Assembly: GCF_037975245.1 (NCBI RefSeq)
Contig: NC_092577.1
Coordinates: 24,425,398-24,489,397 of the forward strand
Length of the DNA: 64,000 nt
Origin: Apostichopus japonicus
Taxonomy: Eukaryota; Echinodermata; Holothuroidea; Aspidochirotida; Stichopodidae
Reading direction: 5' to 3'
The position numbers and the translations under genes were made by a program. Shown in pieces: positions 1 to 10,665 of the stretch; position 1 is the first letter of the stretch, and each line of letters begins with the position of its first letter. The notes below the pieces were generated by a model that was not told the origin of the DNA, ran no database searches, and was given only the letters and a program-made list of their open reading frames with translations.

Positions 1-699
1 GATATATATACAGATAGAGTGATAGACACAACACCATGACAATACCCAACCAGCATGCTGGTATGAGCTAACAATGTTCATGAACAAGAGCCCAATGGGC
101 GGCATTTTGGTTCATTGCTGAATGGAATGAACTGTGAGGAGCATACTAACAAAATTTGAGCTTAATTGAAGTTTACCTATGGTGGTTATGAGGTTCCAGT
201 GATTGACCCCAAATGACATTTGACATCCACTAGTAACAACAAAGACCATGTACTAATTATGACAAACACTAGACTGGAGAGGATTGACCACGGATTCTGA
301 AAACGAGCCAAATGGAAACAGTTTTCTAACGTAAATACCAGCTCAAATGTTTTAGTTCGGAAGATTCATCAAAGACTTTGTACAACACAACTGTGTTTGC
401 ACTTGTATATATGCAGTACAGGGGTAGAATTTGTCGCGGCATACGGTACCGATTTATGTCAAACAATCAGTGTTGGCCTATGTTATTGGCTATTGAGCCT
501 CACATAGTGCGTAATGATTCTCCCAACCCTGTTTGGGAGAACGTAACTTGCGAATGCCTAGTCATGGTTGGGAGAATATATATTAATCAACACCAATGGC
601 TTTGGCAAGATGGTGAAATGATTTTGACCTTTGATCCCACCAAAAAGTACAGAATGTGTTCAACATGTTATGAGGAACATACCTACCAAATATGACCCT

Positions 700-960
700 A
701 ATCACTTTAGGCATCGCTGAGAGTTGGGCCTATTTTAGGATTTACGATTTTTACCCATATTTAGGTCAAGTGAACTTCGATCAAGGCCAATTTCAATAGG
801 GTTCTTCCTCTTATTATGTACAATGTATGTACCAAATTTGATGAAGATCCGAAATTGTGAGTAAATCAGGATCCATGACGGTCGCTGTTTACACACACAC
901 AGACATACATACTCCGGAAGTGAGAGTGACTACATAGATTCCTTTTGCAAAGGCAAGGAA
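700..960. repeat. End of an interspersed repeat with hairpin terminus
   Basis: Non-coding. The block contains a short run of CA dinucleotides and ends in a self-complementary hairpin (GATTCC-TTTTGCAAAGG-CAAGGAATC) near 940-960. Similar GGTTCC or GATTCC hairpins followed by AAGGAA occur near 3655 and at 55,808, so this looks like the terminus of a dispersed element. The rest of 1-1600 shows no gene I can support; the 105-codon reading frame at 378-695 has no recognisable motif. Confidence 0.35.
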
Positions 961-1606
961 TCAAAAACCACCTTCCCTCTTTTTGCAAAGGTCTTTGCCT
1001 TCAATTCCTGGGCAATTTGTACCCACTCTCTCCTACAACACCACTGACCTATAACCCTCTCCCTGTACCTGAACAAACAATGGACATTGCCTAGAACTCA
1101 CAAGTTCACCATAAAAAAAATATTCCTTGCTCTCTACATACATATATTGTACTACTACTATGGAGCTGAAATAACTCCTTGGAATCGGTAAGTGCTGATT
1201 GGCTAAAGGCCTTCTATACTTACAGCATACCAACTCGAGACTGCTACTTCAACCCTACCTACAGCTCCAACAGAGCCTAACCACAAATGTAAACACACAC
1301 TGCAGAGACTGGGGGACAAATTAAAGGAGATTTGGACAGAGGTGTAAGCTCAGATTTGTTTTAAAGAATGGGGAATAATTGTAATTAACTAACCTTTGAC
1401 CAAAAATTCATAGGAATCACCTTATTCATACACAATTCAACAATCATCAGTTCAACACTGTGCGTATGGGAGCAGTTTTAACAATTGTGAACAGATAAAT
1501 AGACGCAGCCCCATCACATAGCTCACATCAGCATGTTGGTATGAGCTAAAAACAGGGACCATCCATCTACTAACTAACTACAGTATGATGAACCAACATT
1601 ACCCAG

Positions 1607-1750
1607 CAGGGTTCGCAGGTTTCTTCCGGGGGTGGAAAAAACCGCGGAATAAACCGCGGTTTTTTCCACTCGGAAGAAATAGGTTTTTTCCAGTTTCTTC
1701 CGGACAAAATGGAAGAAACTCATTTTTTGGGGAAAAACTGTTGATAAAGT
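1607..1750. repeat. TTTCTTCC/GGAAGAAA palindromic repeat with CAGGGTTC end
   Basis: Starts with CAGGGTTCGCAGG and continues with alternating TTTCTTCC and GGAAGAAA words plus a short inverted CCGCGG motif. The related block at 2935-3074 ends with the reverse complement, CGAACCCTG. CAGGG-type termini are usual for hAT-like MITEs. The two ends could belong to one element of about 1.47 kb, but the adjacent 8 bp do not match, so each may be an independent remnant. 1751-2934 shows no gene or clear repeat. Confidence 0.4.
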
Positions 1751-2934
1751 TTCATAACAACCTGCAATGATTTCTAACTATGTAATAAATGGACAAGAAG
1801 CACTATAGTGTCATCTAGGTAGTCTATGAGCACATGACCTGCTTCCAGCATATACTGTACACAATATAGTACTAGGCTACTAGCATCGGACAATTCAGGG
1901 AACAACTATGGGCAAGCAATATTTTGCAGAATGGTCCTGATTATAGCCCAGTTCTTAGTTAAAAACTAGTTTCTGAGTGGAGGGGCAAGTGTTCCCTGGA
2001 AACTAGTGTAGGCCTACTAAAATGCACACTCATTACTACGATTACATTGACCACTATGGCCATATTTTGTGGAGATTGAACTCAAGACATGAGGGTTACA
2101 GATTCGACTGGAAGTTGTAGTGTGAAATGAGGGCTGGCTCGTGTCCAGCTGTGTTTAAAGGGTATGAAGACTCGCCCAAAAAGAAACGTCTAATGCCGGT
2201 AATCTGACCTAGTTTCGAATGAGGTGTAACAGAAGTGTTAGACACCACCATCGATCGCAGAAAATACACACACAGCTTGCTACCATCAGTAATTATACAC
2301 TAGTATAGTCAGTACATACAGCTGCGGTCAATACCCACAGCACAGTGTATACAAACAATGCAGCGATGGACATCTCAGGTCCAGCTAAAATAAAAAGGTA
2401 TCACGTTTCATTACTGTACTGTCTGCATTTTGTAGCGACACGAACAAAACGTCACTTGCAAGCAACGGAAAGTTAACTTTTTCAGATGGCCGCACACCGT
2501 TTGGGGCGAGTCTTCCATGCCTTTAATTGTGGATGTTTGTTCTTTTTGCTGTTGGGATGACAAGTCCTCCTGTTAACTACAAGTTGTAATTTAGGGAGTT
2601 GCAGAAATTAAACTGTTGCCTAAATCTAACAGATATTGTTCGGCTATTTTCTTGGTGTTCATTGTATTAAATCCTCAGTGCATGGGCCAATCCAGGTTAA
2701 TCATTCATAAAGTATGGCCAGTTATGCAATTCTGGTTGATGGGGGGATCGCGAGATGATAAGTAGTCCTTCAATATTGTGATTTATAAGCAAACATCTTT
2801 TGGTGTAGAAAAACAACCCAAAATTATAATCAAAACAAAAATATCATATTTTGATGGTTTCAATGGTATGCATTGATGGTAAACTATTTGTCTCTTTATC
2901 ATGTATGTGGGCTGTGCTGCGTTTATGCCAATTT

Positions 2935-3074
2935 TCACAGTTTCTTCCAGTTTCTTCCGGTTTCTTCCAGTTTCTTCCGGAAAAACCTGGAGAAACCTGG
3001 AAGAAACAGGTTTCTTCCAGTTTCTTCCACGTCCCCGGAAGAAATAGGTTTCTTCCGGAAGAAACCGAACCCTG
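2935..3074. repeat. TTTCTTCC/GGAAGAAA palindromic repeat ending CGAACCCTG
   Basis: About ten copies of the 8-10 bp word TTTCTTCC(A/G)G and its complement form a foldback-capable block. It gives reading frames on both strands made only of this word, which are artefacts. It ends with CGAACCCTG, the inverse of the start at 1607. 3075-3640 holds nothing I recognise. Confidence 0.45.
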
Positions 3075-3644
3075 TAATACGCAGTATGCAAACCCACTGA
3101 ACTTTTCCATGAGCATCGCGGAATTGGGATCCAAAATAATGTGTTAAAATAACTTAGCCATGAATACTAACTATACTCACTATGGGGTGCGACATGTCTT
3201 CACCAATCCAGATGTCACAATGTTGACAAGGTTCCTTCTTGATTGAGGTGTCAAAGTATTGTTTGCTGCATACTCTTCCAGAATAGATTCTCCCTTGGGA
3301 TTGTCATTGAGTAACTGGTCAATATCAAGTACCTGCCGAAACATGAGTTTTGCAGATAAACATTTTCTTTAGCTAATTTACACCAGCATGGTGCATGCTT
3401 TGGCAAGTTATTGTTTATGGTACTTTACATACCATGGTTCCAGTCTACATGATTCTTTCAGCTATGATTATGAACAATTATATACACAGGTCATTATTTT
3501 TTCTCAAATTTGTAAATGTGCAAAACTGCAAATGGATGTTAACCGTTTAACCCCACTGTGTTCTAATAGTCCACTGTCTGATTTATGTTCTTTATTGAAT
3601 AGGCCTACAGATTTATTACAAGTAAATAATAGAGCCAGAAAAGA

Positions 3645-3870
3645 AAAAATGTTCAGTGATTCCTTTCAGGCAAGGAATTAAAAACCAAAAGAAGTGCTGA
3701 GCGGTGTGAAATTTAAAAAATCTTTTGTGAAACTGGTATGCAATCATGTAGGGTTGCACGGTTTCTGTTATTTCGAAAACCATTTTAGTCTGGCCAAAGA
3801 TTTTAGGGTTTTTTTTTAACCGATTTGCGGATATTTCCATTTTTTTGGGGGAAACCGGTGTCACCTCGGG
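3645..3870. repeat. Remnants of hAT-like MITE
   Basis: Near 3655 lies a GATTCC..GGAATTAAAAAC terminus like the one at 940. From 3748 a TAGGGTTGCACGGTTTC start is followed by T- and A-runs and a complementary GAAACCGGTG stretch near 3851. GGGTTGCACGGTTT-type starts are common in hAT-derived MITEs. No coding content. 3871-4316 shows nothing I can name. Confidence 0.3.
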
Positions 3871-4316
3871 ACAGGAATCACACATCTGACGCTAAATGCA
3901 TGTGTTTTACAGTATATTAATGTTGCAACATTAACTTTCCTTAATGCTGAATTATTTTTACCCAAACTGCCATACACCATTAAAAACCTATGGAGATGTA
4001 TACCATACGGCATAATCCATTATTACGCTATGGTAGCTTGTAGTTTGTACTCACTCATGTGCAGCACAAACAGATCTTTGTGTACACTGTACGCCATCTT
4101 CTAAAAATGCTGCCAATAGCCTACCGAGAAACCGTACTACTGCAAGGTTACAGTTCTACAGTACTTAAACTTTTAGCACAGATTGTCAGACTTGAGTTAA
4201 TATTTAGGGGATAAATAGGAGGGTAGCCGCTCACAATCAGCAGCCAGTATTTCAATAAAGGTATTTATGAATGTCGGTTACGCCATACTCTTTCATTATG
4301 CATACTCAGTACTTAC

Positions 4317-4688
4317 CAGATCTTTCTTATAATGTTTGGCCCTTGGAGTTGAATGTGCAGATGGACTAGAGATGGAGGCCTCAGAATCAGCTGTGAGGGA
4401 TTCATCCAAACTCTCTTCATCATAAACTGAGGATTCGCTTTCTGTAACCTTCTGTTCAACCGACACCAACAACTCTGAACAGTGCTGAAGGACGTAAACA
4501 TCGTCTTCGTCATCAATATCGATGTCAACAAATTTTGAAACGCCTTCACACTTGGCTAATAATTTGCAGTTTCCATCAATGTTAAATTTGAGTCTAATCT
4601 TTTCTATGGTGTTGGCAATGTCATTCGTATCCAGTACAATTAATTTGGACTTCTCTCCAAATGTCACTACAAGTCTCTTTTCAGCCAT
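4317..4688 (-). CDS. First coding exon of EnSpm companion protein (PB1-like N-terminus)
   Basis: Starts at ATG 4688 (MAEKRLVVTFGEKSKL) and ends at a GTAAGT donor after ...KKDL at 4317. The N-terminal ~80 residues read like a PB1/ubiquitin-like fold with an acidic DIDDEDDVYVL segment, followed by a Ser/Glu-rich linker. A TACAG-type acceptor lies just upstream of the ATG. The same family's later exons occur on the plus strand at 44,850-48,321, where the first exon (TTG CTT GGA) is also in phase 0. It lies downstream of a transposase fragment on the same strand, the order also seen in the large element. The function of this second EnSpm protein is not known to me. Confidence 0.5.
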
Positions 4689-5397
4689 TGTACAGTACCT
4701 ACAGAATTACAAGAAAGCATTGTTAGAAACAATCAAAGAGAATACAAGATGAGATCTCTAACTTCTCAATACAGGTCAGTGTTAAGTTATAGCTCTAGGA
4801 TTGACAAAACAAAGGGGGGAATTCCTGCTTCCAAAACTATTTTGGGGGAATCTCAATATAATACAGAAATGCTATATGAAGTCTTATCTGATTATTAATC
4901 AAGAGTATTAGGGGGGTCTAAACATGGAAATTATTCTATCTGCAGAATAAATTGTCATTTTGAGCTGCCTGTAGAGAAAGAGGTGTATGAGATACACTTG
5001 AATTTTCAGCTTTGTATCTTATTATAAAGGCACTCTGAAAGGGATTACAAAAATATTACGCAAAATATGCAACAACGCGAATCGTGCACACTTGAAGGGA
5101 GTTACCACCCCAACTAATTTTGAAACGAATTGGAGTTGGAACCTAATATTTTGCATGTAACCAATATACACATACAGTAGATGAATGTTAGAAATGAATT
5201 TCAGCCAAAACGAAGAGGTGACCCATCCCACCATTGGTTGATTTGACACGGAATGACCCTACAGCACAAAATCACATAACAAAAAGGCTTTTTATGTGGC
5301 CCTAAAAATATTTGTATTTAAATTTCATTCTTATTTCTGAGTCCTGAGTAAACAGTTTAACATTTACACTCACTTTTACATGTATCTCAGATACTCA

Positions 5398-5900
5398 TTA
5401 AATTGCATATTTCAAAGCAATGAAGTCTTGCTCAGCTTTGTTGATCTTGTGAAGAGGTTGTACATCCATTAGTTCTTCATACTTGACGAAGAAATGGGTC
5501 TCAGGAGTTAACAGCTTGACTGCATATGCATGATAACATCGTGAAAAATACAGAGACTGCCATTTTCTTCCATGGAAATAAAGAACATTTCCTCCCATGA
5601 CAATGATGTACATAAGTTCACCAAATATAGGATCCCCGGTCTCTTTATCAATACCAATAGCAATGAACATAGATGACCGATACGGAATACCAGAGACAAT
5701 AATACGATGTGTGATGTAGACTTCATCATGTGGAGATGAACCAGGAACTTTTTGGAGAAAAATGTTGTAGCTATCGATGTCTGAAATTTCTACTGCAGAC
5801 ATGTGAGTGTCATTCAACTCAATTTCAGCATGCAAACCACATCCTGTACGCCATTTAATACAGTGACTAGTCTGATGTCTTGACGAAACTGTATAACATA
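5398..5900 (-). pseudogene. EnSpm/CACTA-type transposase, C-terminal fragment cut by BEL LTR
   Basis: The minus frame is open from the LTR boundary at 5900 to a stop at 5398 (about 166 codons). It reads through SSRHQTSHCIKW, a VPGSSPHDEV segment, GIDKETGDPIFGELMYII and HAYAVKLL, ending HKINKAEQDFIALKYAI. This resembles the C-terminal beta-rich region of animal EnSpm-type transposases, downstream of the catalytic part. The frame runs straight into the retrotransposon LTR at 5901, so the upstream part was displaced or lost; it does not resume at 14,218. It pairs with the companion exon at 4317-4688 as a remnant of a second EnSpm-type copy in reverse orientation. 4689-5397 between them shows no coding. 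Confidence 0.5.
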
Positions 5901-6770
5901 TGTAGTGAAATGTATTTTGCGTTTTTTCGTTTTTCGTATTGTTGTGTGTTATATAACATTTGGTAACTTTGTTTGACCATACCTCAAATTGTTAAGATTC
6001 AGCTGCATAATTATTTGCTCATGTTTAAACGAGTACCTTGCGTGATTGGCTTGTTGAACCCTCGTGATTTATGTTATGTAAATAAGTCCTTTTCAATGTC
6101 CTTTGATATATATATTGGGCGCACACGGAAAAGGGACCACTGGCATTGGTTGCGTTTAGCCAGAACACATAACTTATATATATTAAGATCTTATATATAT
6201 TAAGATCGCTTCTCGGCCTTTTGGCTAAGATCATGTGTAGTATCTGTTCCCTTAGGGAATGGTGATACACACCTGACGATGATCACACAGTCACAGTCCC
6301 GATGCAAGGGGACTGGGGCTGAGAGCGGATCAGTCGTTTGGTAGTTTGGTTTTCGTGCCCAGGTTCTTTCCTGGGTGACTTTTTCTTAAAAAGTATATAT
6401 TAAGATCTGAGATCCATGCGAAGCCAATAAAGTAATGCCACGTAAGCAGTTGGTGATAGTGGTTGCTGGAAGTTCTAGACATTAAAGGGCTAAAGAGGTA
6501 TTTTGGTGTTTATATATTATAAGTTAAATGCTTTCTTCATGTGTATTTGATGGTTCATGTTTGTGCAATAGTGAAGTTTGTGTAGTTTTATTTATGCCAA
6601 AAAACAAATTATAAAAATGTTGTATTTAGTACTGTAAGTTTTCTATTTTTGTATTTTCGATAGTTTTACGGGAGTTATAGTCATAAACGAGTGCGGAGCG
6701 AAATAAATTGCGGTGACTTTACCCTAGTTCGAAATCATCCGTCTTTTTTCGTCTTGCCACGACCGGTACA
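5901..6770 (+). repeat. BEL 5' LTR (carries SINE)
   Basis: Begins TGTAGTGAAATG and ends GACCGGTACA. It is about 870 bp against 651 bp for the 3' LTR. The excess is the 186-bp SINE at 6208-6393, its 14-bp target duplication, and a tandem copy of the 17-bp AT-rich target (6174-6190 and 6191-6207). The remainder aligns almost base for base with 13567-14217. Confidence 0.9.
6208..6393 (+). mobile_element. Full-length SINE with U2 snRNA-derived head
   Basis: Positions 6205-6249 match the first 45 nt of U2 snRNA with one mismatch (ATCATG for ATCAAG); this includes the GCTTCTCGGCCTTTTGGC stem and the branch-point-recognition region. The U2 similarity then stops and an unrelated body follows, with two hairpins (AGTCCC..GGGACT and CCCAGG..CCTGGG) and a TTTTTCTTAAAAAG tail. 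Perfect 14-bp target duplications TATATATTAAGATC lie at 6194-6207 and 6394-6407. The last three bases of the left copy (ATC) overlap the first U2 bases. The tail is not poly(A), so an RTE/L2/CR1-like partner LINE is likelier than L1 (inference). Confidence 0.85.
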
Positions 6771-7445
6771 GTAAAACTCTTGGATGGGACTTCCGTGCGT
6801 CTTCCAGGGAGTCTTTCTTCAATAACATATCGGCGTGGAAATCTCCGAGAACTTCATCCATACCACCATCTTCGACTAGCTCTACACTATTTGCAGCCAA
6901 AATTACGGCAGACGTGTCACGGCCTCCATATCCATTCATCATATAGTATTTAATATACCAGTTTGAGCGACGTTCTGGCTATACCATAAAACAGGTATTT
7001 TGTTATTTTGCGGAACTGTTGAAGTAGGTTGCTATCTTCATATCGTTGACCATTGACTAGCAATATGCATCCAGTTCTGCGAGGTTCCAGGCCTGTAGCC
7101 ATGTAACCCTTCGTTACTATTACCGCAAGACCGGTGTCGTTACTCTCTGAACTTTTCAGAATTATAAGGTATAATGGTTGCAATGTAAAGGCTTAGCCAG
7201 ATATATATATATATATATATATATTTTTGATATCCGTTTTATATCTTTCTATCTGTTTCATACCGTTAATTTTGTGTCGTGACAGTCTAGTCTATGTAGG
7301 ACTGTATGTTGATATTGTTGTATAGTAGTAAAATAGTGTTAGGTTTGGTAGCCTTGATTTTATAACTGGGTTATGAGTGACTGTGTGTTCGGTCCTATCA
7401 TCATTATATATGGTACTTTAAGTTGAACCTTCACAATTCAGTATT
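6771..7445 (+). other. BEL leader between 5' LTR and gag
   Basis: Non-coding leader. A primer-binding site should lie just after 6770; TGGATGGGAC at 6781 is the only TGG-starting candidate close by, and I cannot assign its tRNA. A perfect AT-dinucleotide run lies near 7200-7224. Minus-strand reading frames here (6724-6942, 6950-7183) have no recognisable motif. Confidence 0.4.
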
Positions 7446-9416
7446 ATGATGGACTCTGCTGATGAGGGCACGGTTTCTGAAGACCAAACGTCTGGGTTTA
7501 ATACTCGTCAAAGGATTTTGACTGAGAAAGGTTTTCAGTATCAGTTGGGTCAAAAGGAGCAAAGATTTAGAGGCATAATCTCTAAGTGGCGTAAACATGT
7601 GTTAAAGATAGAATGCCTACTTTCTGAAAGGAGCAATTTAGTAGATGTTAAGGCCGAACGTGATGTTCTATTAGAAACTATGGCAGATTTGTCTAATCTG
7701 TACATCGAAGTCGATAATTTGCTTTCGACCGTTGATCAAATGGGTTCTAAATATTCAATTTTTGAGGCAATAGAACACTCTAATTTAATAAAGAGGGTTT
7801 CTGAGTATATCCATTCTGTAACTAGCCAAGGCTCATGTTCAAAATCATCAGTGTCGGCAAAATCTCATTCTTCTACGAAAGATGAAATTGTAACAACGAT
7901 TGCAGCCCATGAGGCCAAACTAAAACAAATAGAAATGAAGGCAAAATTTGAGGTCCAGCAATTAGAGTTAATGGCAAAGCATGAAGCTGAATTGCAAAGG
8001 TCAGAATTAGCCATAGCTAAGGTAAAATTGGATGCAATTGGAGAACAGGGTTCAGTGCACATGGATTTCCCAGACGATAGTCTTAAATATACTCAAAATT
8101 ATGTCGAAACCCTGGGTGATGTTAATAACCCACAGGATAGGAAGCACCTAACATATGAGGCATACTTAGAGCAACCCGTACTAAGACAAGGCGTCACTAA
8201 ATCTAATGTTCCCCTAACAGGTGGAAACAATGATCAGCCTACGGCAACCCGTGCCAACCTAGGTAATTTAACCAATGATTTTTTGTATCAAGTATCTCTA
8301 AATAGACTTCCAGTTCCAGAACCTGAAATATTTAGTGGTGACCCGTTACAGTATCCTGGCTGGAAGTGTGCTATTGATTTATTGTTAGAGAATAAGGGCA
8401 TACCCCCCTCTGAGAAAATATACTATCTTAAACGGTACCTTAGTGGTCCACCTAAGGATGCTTTGGAGGGCTATTTCTTGGTTCCTTCTGATTCCACCTA
8501 TATAGAGGTACGAAAACTTCTTGACGATAGATATGGTAATAATTTAGCAATCGCCGATGCATTTAGATCTAAACTTGAAGGGTGGCCTAACATCCAACCT
8601 AATGACGGACTTGCACTTCGCAAGTTTGCAGACTTCCTAGGCCAGTGCGAGTTTGCTATGAAATTGGTCAAGGGTAGGCTTAGCTTCCTAAATGATAGTT
8701 GGGAAAATCGCAAATTGCTTGATAAATTGCCTGATTGGTTGGTTAAAAGGTGGGGACGAGTACTGTCAGAATGGGATGATTTTCCGCCATTTGGTAAGTT
8801 TAGACAGTTTATCGCCAAGGAAGCTGATATTGCATGTAATCCTTTAATAGTTTCTAGCCAGAAGGGCAAGGGGTCAAGAGGCACAAGGGGTGCTAGTAAC
8901 TTTGTAGTCGAAACAGGGTTTGACAATTCAAGTACAAAACTCAATGCCCATAGGTATAAATGCCTAATTTGTGAAGGTGATCACCGACTTGACTGTTGTT
9001 ATAAGTTTCTTGCTAAAACGGTCGAAGATCGTAAGATATTTGTAAAAACCAAAAACTTGTGCTATGGATGCCTACGTCAAGGCCATATATCAAAATTCTG
9101 TCGCAATCGTCTCGTATGTAATATTTGTTCGAGGTCTCATCCTACAGCACTTCATGGTGACATTGTTTCTCACATAGGTAAAACTGTTTGTAGTTCCAGT
9201 AAGTCAATTGGAATTCAAACAGAAGCAATTAACACAGGATTGAGTCATGTAAGTGGGTTAAGGGACATAACAATGAATTCTCTCATCCTTCCTGTATATG
9301 TTTCTCATGTGGATGCTCCGCAAAGAGAAGTCCTTGTGTATGCCCTTTTAGACACTCAGTCAGATAGTACATTTATTACTGATAAGACCTGTGAGCTGCT
9401 GAACGTGGAAGGTTGA
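7446..9416 (+). pseudogene. BEL gag and protease region
   Basis: Frame opens at ATG 7446. An N-terminal coiled-coil-rich region (to ~residue 200) is followed by a DUF1759-like gag domain (PEPEIFSGDPLQYPGWK, ~residues 290-420). Two cysteine/histidine knuckle regions follow (CLICEGDHRLDCC and CYGCLRQGHISKFC..CNICSRSHPTALH). The aspartic-protease motif of BEL elements (ALLDTQSDSTFI) lies near residue 635. The frame is stopped by TGA at 9414-9416, and the same frame continues open on the other side, so this is a single nonsense change rather than a gene end. Confidence 0.85.
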
Positions 9417-10545
9417 AAGACGTTGTTGAGTCTGTCCACTTTGTCATCTAAGAATCAATTGGTAGACAGTAGTAGGATTGGTGGCTTGTCTGTTAGAGGG
9501 CATAGGGAAGGTACCAAAGTTCCCTTGCCTGTTTCGTATACACGTTGTTCTATACCAGCCAATAGATCTCATATTCCCACTCCGGGAACTGCCAGGCAGT
9601 GGCCACATTTGAAGCGAATAGCCAATCATCTTATGCCGTTAGAACAGTGTGAGATAGGATTGTTGATAGGCTATAATTGCCCTAAAGCATTAATGCCTAT
9701 TGAGGTTATCTCTCCTCCTGATAATGGTCCGTATGCTGAAAGAACCAACTTGGGTTGGGGTATTGTTGGCATAATTAACCCTCGAGAATTGTCTGTGGAT
9801 AAGTGCGATCCTGTTGGAGTTAGCCACTTTATTGTGACTCCTCGCCCCACTTCTGAATTTGACAGTATTCTACCACGTGATGGGGCTAAGATTTGTTTCA
9901 AATGTAATGTTAGGGAGGTTGAACCAACTCAGGTGGCAGGGTTAATGGAATTGGAATTTAATGAACGAAATTTTGAAAGTGCTTATTCAAGAGAAGATAA
10001 GAAATTTCTTAACATCCTTAAGGAGGGAGTATGCCAGTTAAGTGATGGTCATTATCAACTGCCATTACCCATGAAATTGTCTCAGGTTTTTCCAAATAAT
10101 AAATGTATGGCTCTCTATCGTTTGAATCAATTAAGAAAGAAAATGGAGCGTAATAATACTTATGCTAAGGATTGTTACCTTTATGCAAGACATTATTGAC
10201 AAGGGGTATGCGGAATTAGTTCCTAGTTCTGAGCTAAATGCTGATCAGGTAAACTATATTCCTCATCACGGAGTATATCACCCTAAGAAACCAGGAAAGA
10301 TACGTGTAGTATTTGATTGCAGTGCAAAATTCAAAGGAATTTCCTTAAATGATCAATTACTTACTGGTCCTAATTTGACCAACGATCTACTTGGTGTTCT
10401 CTGTCGTTTTCGTCAAGAAAGAATTGCATTTGCAGGAGATATAGAATCAATGTTCTATCAGTTTAAGGTTAATCCTGAACAGCGTAATCTTCTAAGATTC
10501 CTTTGGTGGAGTGAGGGTAATGTTAACGGTGACCCTATGGAATAT
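9417..10545 (+). pseudogene. BEL reverse transcriptase, N-terminal part
   Basis: Continues the gag-protease frame to 10,199, then a one-base frameshift near 10,170 moves coding to the next frame (10,162-10,545). It contains GLLIGYNCPKAL and the NLGWGIVG motif, then the RT core: GKIRVVFDCSAKF and IAFAGDIESMFYQF (first catalytic Asp region). It is interrupted at 10,545/10,546 by the truncated SINE, which follows the 14-bp target ACCCTATGGAATAT (10,532-10,545). Confidence 0.85.
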
Positions 10546-10665
10546 GACGATGATCACACAGTCACAGTCCCGATGCAAGGGGACTGGGGCTGAGAGCGGA
10601 TCAGTCGTTTGGTAGTTTGGTTTTCGTGCCCAGGTTCTTTCCTGGGTGACTTTTTCTTAAAAAGT
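10546..10665 (+). mobile_element. 5'-truncated copy of the U2-headed SINE inside pol
   Basis: 120 bp identical by eye, base for base, to the body and tail of the SINE at 6208-6393, starting at GACGATGATC. The U2 head and first part of the body are absent, so the copy is 5'-truncated. Perfect target duplications ACCCTATGGAATAT flank it (10,532-10,545 and 10,666-10,679). Truncation at the 5' end with an intact tail is what target-primed reverse transcription produces. Confidence 0.9.

Noticed and set aside
378-695. 105-codon open frame with several cysteines
   Set aside because: No start context, splice signals or recognisable motif; length is within chance expectation for the region.
1607-3074. 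One 1.47-kb hAT-like element joining the two CAGGGTTC ends
   Set aside because: The 8 bp outside the ends (TTACCCAG and TAATACGC) do not match and the interior shows no transposase; kept as two separate remnants.
2783-3147. Overlapping frames on both strands rich in SSFFQFLP / GRNWKKP
   Set aside because: They translate a palindromic TTTCTTCC/GGAAGAAA repeat and appear on both strands alike, so they are not proteins.
6205-6249. A genuine U2 snRNA gene
   Set aside because: Only the first ~45 nt match; the Sm site and 3' half are absent and target duplications show it arrived as a SINE.
7865-8944. Minus-strand frames inside BEL gag
   Set aside because: Antisense shadows of the gag frame with no motif of their own.
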